A stretch of 34,253 nucleotides of DNA, taken from Candidatus Peregrinibacteria bacterium Greene1014_49 (GTDB lineage: Bacteria > Patescibacteriota > Gracilibacteria > Peribacterales > Peribacteraceae). How positions within the stretch are numbered: position 1 is the stretch's first letter; each line of letters starts with the position of its first letter. The translations under genes were made by a program, and so were the position numbers. The stretch is from the NCBI GenBank assembly GCA_007376635.1, contig VMGQ01000006.1, positions 1 through 34,253 of the forward strand, read 5' to 3'. Shown here piece after piece: positions 9,061 to 17,354 of the stretch. The notes below the pieces were generated by a model. That model ran no database searches. It was given only the letters and a program-made list of their open reading frames with translations, and was not told the DNA's origin.

Positions 9061-9750
9061 ATGCCCCCCGCCCCCCTCGTTTCCCTCGAAAAGACTATCG
9101 GTGTTTCCTTTCGTGATAAGGAAATCCTGGTTGAGGCTCTCACGCACAGGAGCGCTGTTCGACGTTCTGGGTTAAAGAAGCATAATGAACGCTTTGAATT
9201 TCTCGGCGATGCTGTGCTCGAATTGGTTGCTACAGAATACTTGTTTCGTGTCAGTGATAAGCCCGAAGGGGATCTCACCAATTACCGATCCGCTCTCGTC
9301 AATGGGGAGCACCTTGCTTCTGTTGCTAAGGAAATGAAGCTTGGCGAATATTTACATCTCAGTCGCGGGGAAGAGGCGAGTGGCGGTCGTGATAAGTCTT
9401 CCACGCTCGCCAATGCGCTGGAAGCATTGATCGGAGCGATTTACCTCGATCAGGGGTTTGATGGTGCGGAACGCTTCTGCCGCGAATTCATTCTCGTTCG
9501 ATTGCGCGAGCTTCTTGCCGCCGGCAAAGACCGTGACGAAAAAAGCATGTTTCAGGAGAAGGCTCAGAAAGTATGCGGGACGACTCCGCATTATGAAGTG
9601 GTCAGCGAAGAAGGACCCGATCATGATAAAAAGTTCCTATCGGCAGCTTTTATTGGAGAAGAGAAAATTGCAGAAGGATCAGGAAGCTCTAAGCAACGTG
9701 CCGAATTAGATGCGGCGAAGGCAGCGTTGAAGGTGAAGAAATGGGCTTGA
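9061..9750 (+). CDS. rnc: ribonuclease III
   Basis: HNERFEFLGDAVLELVATEYLF, NALEALIGAIYLDQGFDGAERF, C-terminal dsRBD GSGSSKQRAELDAAKAAL. Confidence 0.95.
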   Translation: MPPAPLVSLEKTIGVSFRDKEILVEALTHRSAVRRSGLKKHNERFEFLGDAVLELVATEYLFRVSDKPEGDLTNYRSALVNGEHLASVAKEMKLGEYLHLSRGEEASGGRDKSSTLANALEALIGAIYLDQGFDGAERFCREFILVRLRELLAAGKDRDEKSMFQEKAQKVCGTTPHYEVVSEEGPDHDKKFLSAAFIGEEKIAEGSGSSKQRAELDAAKAALKVKKWA

Positions 9751-9751
9751 G

Positions 9752-10180
9752 CTATCCCATCTTAATCTCAATATCCACACCACTTGGCAAGCTCAAACTC
9801 TGCAAACTCTCAATGGTTTTAAAAGTCGTTTCCGCCAAATCAATCAATCTCCGGTGCGTGCGCATTTCAAACTGATCGCGCGCATCTTTATGCTTGAAGG
9901 TCGAGCGGTTTACTGTGAACTTACGGATCTTTGTGGGGAGGGGAATCGGTCCATGGACGATGGCGCCTGAGCGCTCTGCCGTCTCCAGGATTTTGTTTGC
10001 GGCTTCGTCGAGGACGATATGATCAAAAGCCGATAGACGGATACGAATACCTTTCACTCCAGACTCCATTTTCTTGGCCGCTTCGGCGGACTTTACCCCG
10101 GCTTCACCCGCTTTTGCCTCGGATTTAGCCCTCGGTGTGGCTTTCTTCTTCGGGGCGGCGGATTTCTTCGTGGGATTCAT
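9752..10180 (-). CDS. rpsJ: 30S ribosomal protein S10 (uS10) with ~37-aa Lys/Ala-rich N-terminal extension
   Basis: [71 protein letters not shown]. Confidence 0.93.
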   Translation of the reverse strand: MNPTKKSAAPKKKATPRAKSEAKAGEAGVKSAEAAKKMESGVKGIRIRLSAFDHIVLDEAANKILETAERSGAIVHGPIPLPTKIRKFTVNRSTFKHKDARDQFEMRTHRRLIDLAETTFKTIESLQSLSLPSGVDIEIKMG

Positions 10181-10229
10181 AGAAGGGAGGAAAAGAGCGA
10201 AGGGAAGGATGGAGTGTTCTTGGGTAGTA

Positions 10230-10261
10230 CCGTAGCGGAGGTTCATGAACCTCCGCTACGG
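10230..10261. repeat. 32-bp perfect palindrome CCGTAGCGGAGGTTCATGAACCTCCGCTACGG
   Basis: Exactly self-complementary; in the tuf-rpsJ intergenic region. Confidence 0.95.
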
Positions 10262-10270
10262 GGTTTGATG

Positions 10271-11452
10271 TTATTTAATGATCTTCGTCACAACACCAGC
10301 ACCGACCGTGCGTCCGCCTTCGCGAATAGCGAAACGGGTACCGGTATCCAGCGCGATTGGCACACCGAAGGTGACAACGAACTTGATATTATCGCCAGGC
10401 ATGACCATCTCTACGTTTGCCGGGAGCTCTACAGAGCCCGTCACGTCCGTGGTGCGCATGTAGAATTGTGGCTTATATCCTTTGAAGAACGGTGTGTGGC
10501 GGCCTCCTTCCTCTTTCGTAAGGATATACACCTCAGCATCGAACTGCGTGTGCGGGGTGATGGAGCCGGTCTTTGCAATAACCTGTCCGCGCTCGATATC
10601 TTCTCGCTCAATGCCACGGAGCAAGAGTCCGACGTTATCGCCGGCCAATCCCTCGTCGAGAAGTTTGTGGAACATCTCTACACCCGTGACGACGGTCTTG
10701 CGGGTCTCTCTGATACCGACGATTTCGACTTCTTCGTTGACCTTCACTTTACCCTGTTCGATACGACCGGTGGCGACAGTACCACGACCCTTGATGGAGA
10801 AGACATCTTCGACAGACATCAAAAACGGCTTCTCGATTTCGCGCTTCGGATCCGGGATATAGGTGTCGAGAGCTGTGAGAAGATCCTTGAGTTTCTGGAT
10901 GTTTTCGGCATCTCCCTCTACGGCCTTCAATGCAGAGCCACGGATGATCGGCGTCTTATCTCCAGGGAATTCGTACTTTGTGAGCAGCTCACGGATTTCC
11001 ACTTCCACAAGCTCAATAAGCTCGGGATCCGTCACCATGTCGATCTTGTTGAGGAAGACGACGATGTAGGGCACTCCGACTTGGCGAGCAAGAAGAATGT
11101 GCTCACGAGTCTGGGGCATAGGCCCGTCAGCCGCAGAGACCACGAGGATGGCTCCGTCCATCTGGGCGGCGCCGGTGATCATATTTTTGACGTAGTCTGC
11201 GTGACCCGGACAGTCGACGTGTGCGTAGTGGCGCTTCGTGGACTCGTACTCGACGTGAGCGGTGTTGATGGTGATCCCGCGTTCACGCTCTTCAGGCGCA
11301 TTATCGATATCGGCATATCCCTTTTTCTCGCCTTCCGGAGAGAAATTCATGGATAGAGCTGCAGTCAGGGTCGTCTTCCCATGGTCGACGTGACCGATGG
11401 TACCGACGTTGACGTGCGTCTTAGAGCGATCGAATTTCTTCTGGTCTGCCAT
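10271..11452 (-). CDS. tuf: translation elongation factor Tu
   Basis: [33 protein letters not shown]...[62 protein letters not shown]. Confidence 0.98.
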   Translation of the reverse strand: MADQKKFDRSKTHVNVGTIGHVDHGKTTLTAALSMNFSPEGEKKGYADIDNAPEERERGITINTAHVEYESTKRHYAHVDCPGHADYVKNMITGAAQMDGAILVVSAADGPMPQTREHILLARQVGVPYIVVFLNKIDMVTDPELIELVEVEIRELLTKYEFPGDKTPIIRGSALKAVEGDAENIQKLKDLLTALDTYIPDPKREIEKPFLMSVEDVFSIKGRGTVATGRIEQGKVKVNEEVEIVGIRETRKTVVTGVEMFHKLLDEGLAGDNVGLLLRGIEREDIERGQVIAKTGSITPHTQFDAEVYILTKEEGGRHTPFFKGYKPQFYMRTTDVTGSVELPANVEMVMPGDNIKFVVTFGVPIALDTGTRFAIREGGRTVGAGVVTKIIK

Positions 11453-11516
11453 GGGGAGAAAGGGAAGGATTTGAGGAGAATCTGGTTGCGGACAAAAAGC
11501 CGCAAAAAGCCAAGCC

Positions 11517-11546
11517 AGTGTAGGGAAGAGTTTTATAGGCCGTCAA
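11517..11546 (-). promoter_or_regulatory. predicted tuf promoter (TTGACG-18 bp-TACACT)
   Basis: Reverse strand: ttgacg at 11546-11541, tacact at 11522-11517. Confidence 0.6.
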
Positions 11547-11694
11547 CTGCATTTGTGCGTTGTGGGCGTTTTTTCTTGAGAATTTCTATTCCACAAGCAG
11601 CCCATGTAATTGGAGTTCCACCCTCCTTCGCTCTTCCACCTTCGCTACAACAGCTACGGCGGACAGGGCGGAGCTACGGAGGGCAAGCCATTTC

Positions 11695-13630
11695 CTATTC
11701 CGCTAGTAACCCGTGTGATTGCAGTTCTACCATCTCCTTATACGTAGCACAGGTCTTGAGGAGTTCTTCATGTGGCGCGAGTGCGATTAATCTTCCCCCT
11801 TCGAGAATCGCAATGCGATCGACACTGCGTACCGTGGAAAGCCGATGGGCGATAATAAAGGATGTCCGACCCGTGATCAGTTCCTTGATGCCTTCTTGCA
11901 CTGATCGTTCGGTGATTGAATCCAGAGCGCTTGTCGCTTCATCGAGCACAACGATCGAAGGCTTTTTAAGGATGGCTCGGGCTATCGAAAGTCGTTGGCG
12001 TTCTCCGCCACTTAATTTAATACCACGTTCGCCGATGACCGTGCGGTACCTGTCGGGCATGCGTTCAATGAAGTCATGGGCGGCTGCGCGCGCGGCTGCT
12101 TCATATACTTCGCTGTCCGTTGCGTCGGGGCGCGTATAGCGGATATTTTCGATGATCGAGTCATTGAACATCGTATTATCTTGCAACACGAGTCCCACAC
12201 TTCCGCGCCACCAATGGAGATCGAGATCCCGAAGATCTGTGCCATCAATGGTGATCGCGCCTTCGGTGACGTCATAGAAACGGTTGATGAGCGATGCGAG
12301 TGTCGACTTTCCAGAACCCGAATGCCCGACGAAGGCGATGTGTTCTCCGGGCTTCACACTGAAGTGGATATGTTCCAGCGCGTAGCGTCGTGGAGGATCT
12401 TTGCGCGTTTCCTCTTCTGTCGTACTTTCTTCGCTCTCTATTGCCACATTCGGATGATGGGGGCAGTGGAGGTCTTTGCACTCTTCCGGTGTGTGTCCGT
12501 GCAAGATATCCATCTCTTCCTCCAGTTCGTCATCGTGCATGATGGACATCACGCCTGCCGCGGCATAAGAAAAGGAGACATCCTGAAATTCCATCACACC
12601 GGAAATCTTCGGAAGTATTTTTGCATTGGCACGATTCTTCACAAGCGAAGGAAGCGAGGCGATCTGCACGCCCATCCGGACTTTTTCCATCTTCTCGTTC
12701 CATTTCGGAAGGAAAGCGCCGATGACTTCGATGGGGGCGACAAGTCGGAAGACGATAAAGAGGAAGAAAAAGAGCTCGCCGAGCGTAAGGTGCCCTCCCA
12801 CAACTAAAGCGAGCCCCGCGCCGATGATCGTGGCACGGAGGATAATAAACATGTTGATACCCTCAAGCGTTGCCCACAGGCGGTCGGCTCGGATTTGCAG
12901 GCTGAAGGCGCGGCTTTGAAGGGAGCGCATTCTCTCAAGCTCATGACTCTCCGCGCATTCTCTCAAGCTCATGACTCTCCGCAGCTGAAGATTTCACCGG
13001 AAGAATATTCGTCGCAACGTCGTACGCGCGGCCGACGACACTCACCCATAGCCTCGAAACGCGTTTCTGAAGTGGTTCTGCTTTCGTCGTCACGCACCAA
13101 AGCGCAATCCCATATGTCGCAAGCATCGTTGCGATACCGCCGGTGAGGGTGGCATTTACCCGGAATGCGATCACAAGAAAAATCACTCCCGTAATGGAGG
13201 AGGGGATGATCACTTCGAAGATCTGGAATCCCAGATCCCAGAGCGTATCGCTGGCATTATCAATCTTCTTGATGATCGCTCCCGCGCGGCGGCTCAGATG
13301 CTGCACGACGTCCATCCCAAGCACCGATCGGTAGCTTTCCTGCATGAAGCGGATATAGGAACGGTTCATAATCCGCCAACAGAGATACTTGTGGAGCGCC
13401 TGCAGAGCGCACAGAAGTATGGAGACACCCATCCACATTCCAAAGAGTCGCAGAAAATGAGGAGGAAGTGTTCCGCTTTCCAGCGATCCAACGCTGTCGA
13501 TGACCCGTTGCCCAAGAAGGGGATCTGCCACCCACACGGCGACTAGCGCGAGCGTCAAGACGCAGTACGCCCAAATAAGGTGGGGTAGTGTACGGAATTG
13601 TTGCCAGAGGGTCGTGAGCAGTAAGCGCAT
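11695..13630 (-). pseudogene. ABC exporter (fused TMD-NBD), reading frame split by a 28-bp tandem duplication
   Basis: ORF 12941..13657 carries the first TMD part; 11695..12972 carries the rest and NBD (GHSGSGKSTL, LSGGERQRLSIARAILKKPSIVVLDEATSALD). Removing one 28-bp copy gives continuous ...SSAAESHELERMRSLQSRAFSLQ.... Confidence 0.88.
12927..12982. repeat. perfect 2 x 28 bp tandem duplication (gcattctctcaagctcatgactctccgc)
   Basis: 12927-12954 and 12955-12982 are identical; 28 is not a multiple of 3. Confidence 0.97.
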
Positions 13631-13655
13631 GGGAGCTCGTAGTATACTCATTGCC

Positions 13656-14708
13656 ATGAATCGCGTCGTTCGTATTCAGGCGTTTGTGGAGACCATCTGG
13701 CAGTGGTATTCCCACAATAAACGCATGCTTCCCTGGCGTGATTTGCCCGATGCCGATCCTGCATTGCGTGCGTATAAGGTGATGATTTCGGAAATCATGT
13801 TGCAACAAACACAGGTAAGCCGAGTAAAAATTGTGTTCAAGGATTTTCTCGAAAGATTCCCGTATATTCAAAACCTCGCTCAGGCATCCAATCGCGAGGT
13901 TCTGCTTGCGTGGAGGGGGATGGGCTACAACAGCAGAGCGTTGAGATTGAGAGATGCGGCACAGAAAATAGTTGCGGGTTACGGGTTGCGGGTTACAAGT
14001 CCAGCAACCCGAAACCCGAAACCCGAAACCATGTATTTTCCTTCTTCAATGGAGGAGCTCCAATCCATCCCGGGGATAGGCAACTACACCGCCGCCGCTA
14101 TTCGCAATTTTGCGTTCAACATCCCGACGCCGTGTCTGGATACGAATATCCGCCGGATTCTGCATCGGACATTCGTTGGCCCCGAGAAACCCGATGGGAT
14201 GTGGAAGAAAGACGATGCGTATCTTTTGGAATTGGCAGGGGAGATTTTGCAGACAGCCTTAGAGCGCAAAAAGCATAATGGAAAATGCAAAAATATCGTT
14301 CGTACTCCGGCTGAGTGGCACGCAGCCTTGATGGATTTCGGCTCGATGATTCAGACGAAACGAAATCCCAAATGGGAAGCATGTCCCCTGACAGCGAGTG
14401 GGATAATGAAAACAAGTCCACAAGCACTTGCGAGAGCTGAAAATCGTAAATCGCAAATCGTAAATCGCAAATCGTTTGAGCCGGGGCGTCTTGTCGGCAC
14501 GCGTTTCATTCCCAACCGCATCTTTCGTGGGAAAGTGATCGAGGAACTGCGTGATGCCGCGGGATTATCCCTGGAAACCATTGGCAAGAATATCTGCATC
14601 GATTGGTCCAAAACCCATCGGAAATGGCTTCAGAGCATTCTGGATACATTGCTACGAGAAAGGATGTTGCAGGTACAGAAGGGGAGGTACCGTTTGTTTG
14701 AGGGATAA
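13656..14708 (+). CDS. mutY: A/G-specific adenine glycosylase MutY-like, two heptad-repeat insertions, FeS cysteines mostly missing
   Basis: MLPWRDLPDADPALRAYKVMISEIMLQQTQVSRV, LQSIPGIGNYTAAAI, PCLDTNIRRILHRTF, ALMDFGSMIQTKRNPKWEACPL. Confidence 0.88.
   Translation: MNRVVRIQAFVETIWQWYSHNKRMLPWRDLPDADPALRAYKVMISEIMLQQTQVSRVKIVFKDFLERFPYIQNLAQASNREVLLAWRGMGYNSRALRLRDAAQKIVAGYGLRVTSPATRNPKPETMYFPSSMEELQSIPGIGNYTAAAIRNFAFNIPTPCLDTNIRRILHRTFVGPEKPDGMWKKDDAYLLELAGEILQTALERKKHNGKCKNIVRTPAEWHAALMDFGSMIQTKRNPKWEACPLTASGIMKTSPQALARAENRKSQIVNRKSFEPGRLVGTRFIPNRIFRGKVIEELRDAAGLSLETIGKNICIDWSKTHRKWLQSILDTLLRERMLQVQKGRYRLFEG
13971..14030. repeat. heptad array GTTGCGG/GTTACGG followed by inverted-type array GAAACCC within mutY
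   Basis: gttgcgggttacgggttgcgggttac-aagtcca-gcaacccgaaacccgaaacccgaaacc. Confidence 0.9.
14441..14475. repeat. heptad array AAATCG(T/C) x5 within mutY
   Basis: aaatcgt aaatcgc aaatcgt aaatcgc aaatcgt. Confidence 0.95.
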
Positions 14709-14713
14709 CAACG

Positions 14714-15313
14714 CTATTTTTTTGCTCCCATCGCTGTCTGCAATCTCAGTAAGGGTGAGTCGTTCACTCCTCCTGCTGCAATCGGAGGCGGTGCCATGGC
14801 CTCTTTGGAAAGTGTTGGGCGGAAACGATTCTTGAAACGCAAGATCATAAACAGTATTCCACCCAGCACAATAACGCCGATCACTGCTCCTGCAATAATG
14901 AGAGCCGAGGGAGGAGATACAGATTCTCTCGTCTGCGCAGCTTCATGAGGTACCTGCTCACCAGTCTCTTGAATCAGGAGCTCTTCTTCCGTAAGAGGTT
15001 CAGGTTCGGTTAGTTCTGTAGGTGGCTCGTACACAGCTGCAGTCTCTTCTTCTGTCGGATCCAGGGCAGCAGATTCTTCTGCAATTGCCGGTTCCGCCTC
15101 TGGAGAAATCGTCTTTGTCTCGCCGTTACGGTAGAAAATACGGTCGCGCAATTCCATCTGTATGGTCTGTTCCTCTGAAGTTCGTGGTGTGTCCGATGTC
15201 TGTGCTTCTGCGGGGACATCGAAGAGATCCTCGGGAGTCATGTATGCATGCGACGGAGACGGGAGTACCCCTACAGTAGCGAGCGCGATGATGGTGATGA
15301 AAATGCGACGCAT
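14714..15313 (-). CDS. exported protein with signal peptide, acidic region and C-terminal TM helix
   Basis: MRRIFITIIALATVGVLPSPSHAYM...; SALIIAGAVIGVIVLGGILFMILRFKNRF. Confidence 0.65.
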   Translation of the reverse strand: MRRIFITIIALATVGVLPSPSHAYMTPEDLFDVPAEAQTSDTPRTSEEQTIQMELRDRIFYRNGETKTISPEAEPAIAEESAALDPTEEETAAVYEPPTELTEPEPLTEEELLIQETGEQVPHEAAQTRESVSPPSALIIAGAVIGVIVLGGILFMILRFKNRFRPTLSKEAMAPPPIAAGGVNDSPLLRLQTAMGAKK

Positions 15314-15326
15314 GTTGCGGGGATTA

Positions 15327-17198
15327 TTAACTCTCGTAGAACGTGGATTTTACGACGGACGTGGGTATATCGAATCGTAGATGTTCCGTGGAGCCGCCGG
15401 AGCCGAGGCTGAACCAGCGCACATGACTATTGCCTTCTCCTGGACCAAATGCCGTCGTTTGCAGATTGATGTTCTCAAGACTGACCTGTAATTGGGCAGA
15501 TGCGGAACTATTGAGCAAGGGATTGATGACGTTCAGTTCAAGAACGAATGTTTCATATGCTCCCGGATTGATCCGCGTGTTCACGATGGATTCCTGCAGG
15601 TTTTCACATAGGACAAGGAAGAGTCCGGAAATACTGGTTGCTGTGTATGGGGATCCATCGGGATAGAGCGCCTTGCATCTCATATTTGTGGTCTGGTCTG
15701 CCTTGTTGTAGAATCGGACATCGTCTGCAGTGGAAATCACAGTGTTTTTTGCATTCACCGTGAAGAGCAATGTCTCGAGTGCCACATTCCTGCGGGGATG
15801 AAGCGCATCACTGCTTGCCGCGGTGAAGCGGAACTGACCGACTCTACTTTTACCTGTGGGAATGCTCGAATAGTCCCAATCAGGATTGGCGTTCTCCACA
15901 GAAATTATCTTGCCGGAAGTATCTTCCGAAGAACTTGCGGAAGAGGAATGCGACTCTTCTCCGGTAATCACCACGAAGTTGCTGCAGAGAGTTGTGTCAT
16001 TGCCATGACAGAGCTTGATCTCCGCGCCGCGCCGGATCCCCGTTGTATTTGGAAAATCGGAGAGGGCAACCAGGGCTCCAATGTGATTTCCGCTGAGGCA
16101 GGCGAAGTTCGAGCGGTGATTGGCAAAGCCGTTACGCGTATAGACGTGGACACAGGTATCGAAATTTTTTGAGTACTCTACGGAGAACATGGCTCCAGTG
16201 ATGCTTGCGCTATGGAGCACAACGCCTTGTCTTAGTTCTTCTCCTTGTCCTCCATCACCCCCGAACGATCCTCCACCCGCATCATCACTTTCCCCGCCGA
16301 AATCTCCGCCGAGCGTCGGAATGTACACCTTGCATACGTTGTTTGCACACACGTACCCCTGCTTGCTCGTGCATGTTGGCCAGTCGCATCCTTCATGGAA
16401 CAGATCACACGCTTCGCCTCGTTCCAGTATGCCGTTGCCGCAGATCGGTCCTGCCGTACAGGCGCCATCCCTGCATCCGTGGGGGCATATGGTCTGCGCC
16501 ATTGCAATCGTGTTGGATCGCGTGCAGGAGTACTCGTAGAGCATGTTTTCTTCTCCTAGATTTCCGGAGCAAGTATCCGCTGCTGCAAGCGTCTCCCCCG
16601 CATTGGCTTTCGTTTCCCCACGAATTTCGAATCGCTCACCGCCATCACTGTCCTCGCAGAAGTCCCTCGTGCACTGGCTGCAACCGTCACCCGGGATGTC
16701 GTTTCCGTCGTCACATTGCTCTGTACCTTCATCCACAAATCCGTCGCCACACGCGGCGATTTTATTCAGTCCGCTTCTACACGAAAATTGCAACGTTTCC
16801 GAGCTCATCACATAGTACCTCTCTCCTCCTACAATGCGACGGAGTGTGTCCATGCTCCTGTATTGCGGGTGCACGGTGAGTTCTCCTGGGGAGATATAGA
16901 ACGTGCCGATGATGGTCGGTTCTTTTCCGGAGTATTTGTAGACCCAGAAACGAATCACAGTTGCTTTCAGATTTTCTGTAGCCACAGGTGTATCAGTTCC
17001 TGTCGGGCAGATTACAATGTTGTGTTCATCCGCATGGATCGTCACGCCGTTTACAGCTTCCGTTTCGCTATACACATTGATTGGTTGATCGGAAAGTTGT
17101 GCGGGGATTCCCGGTGAGCTCTGAATTCCAGACGTGATCGCGAATGTAGCAATCGTCAGGAATCCTGCAACGGCAATATGCTGTGAACGGGTTGGCAT
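15327..17198 (-). CDS. secreted/surface protein with Myxococcus-type Cys-rich (DUF4215-like) repeats
   Basis: CGDGFVDEGTEQCDDGNDIPGDGCSQCTRDFCED and CGNGILERGEACDLFHEGCDWPTC; signal peptide MPTRSQHIAVAGFLTIATFAITSG. Start moved to 17198 because a TTGCAA-16-TACAAT promoter abuts the upstream ATG. Confidence 0.75.
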   Translation of the reverse strand: MPTRSQHIAVAGFLTIATFAITSGIQSSPGIPAQLSDQPINVYSETEAVNGVTIHADEHNIVICPTGTDTPVATENLKATVIRFWVYKYSGKEPTIIGTFYISPGELTVHPQYRSMDTLRRIVGGERYYVMSSETLQFSCRSGLNKIAACGDGFVDEGTEQCDDGNDIPGDGCSQCTRDFCEDSDGGERFEIRGETKANAGETLAAADTCSGNLGEENMLYEYSCTRSNTIAMAQTICPHGCRDGACTAGPICGNGILERGEACDLFHEGCDWPTCTSKQGYVCANNVCKVYIPTLGGDFGGESDDAGGGSFGGDGGQGEELRQGVVLHSASITGAMFSVEYSKNFDTCVHVYTRNGFANHRSNFACLSGNHIGALVALSDFPNTTGIRRGAEIKLCHGNDTTLCSNFVVITGEESHSSSASSSEDTSGKIISVENANPDWDYSSIPTGKSRVGQFRFTAASSDALHPRRNVALETLLFTVNAKNTVISTADDVRFYNKADQTTNMRCKALYPDGSPYTATSISGLFLVLCENLQESIVNTRINPGAYETFVLELNVINPLLNSSASAQLQVSLENINLQTTAFGPGEGNSHVRWFSLGSGGSTEHLRFDIPTSVVKSTFYES

Positions 17199-17222
17199 AT
17201 AGAGTGTGTGGGTATTGTTCAT

Positions 17223-17250
17223 ATTGTATCAGAAATTGTAAAATTTGCAA
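17223..17250 (-). promoter_or_regulatory. predicted promoter TTGCAA-16 bp-TACAAT for the Cys-rich protein
   Basis: Reverse strand reading of 17250-17223. Confidence 0.55.
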
Positions 17251-17266
17251 TATGGTTCAATACGTC

Positions 17267-17337
17267 ATGGTAGAGACGGCACGCTGTGCCGTCTCCGATA
17301 TTCGGGAAAAGACGGCACAGCGTGCCGTCTCTACCAT
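17267..17337. repeat. BIME-like inverted repeat: two 28-nt perfect arms ATGGTAGAGACGGCACGCTGTGCCGTCT, each itself a hairpin, 15-nt spacer
   Basis: Left arm 17267-17294, right arm 17310-17337 exact reverse complement; each arm has stem AGACGGCAC/GTGCCGTCT. Confidence 0.95.
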
Positions 17338-17354
17338 GGATCCATTTTTCATCA

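Noticed and set aside
10214-11356. 380-aa plus-strand ORF antisense to tuf
   Set aside because: Shadow ORF of the highly biased tuf codon usage; the minus strand encodes canonical EF-Tu.
12076-12807. 243-aa plus-strand ORF opposite the ABC transporter
   Set aside because: Antisense to a recognisable NBD; shadow ORF.
1242-14475. CRISPR array as explanation of the short repeats
   Set aside because: Units are only 7-8 nt and contiguous, with no unique spacers and no cas genes.
16205-16879. 224-aa plus-strand ORF opposite the Cys-rich surface protein
   Set aside because: The minus-strand frame has signal peptide, Cys-rich repeats and promoter; plus frame is Arg/His/Cys-rich shadow translation.
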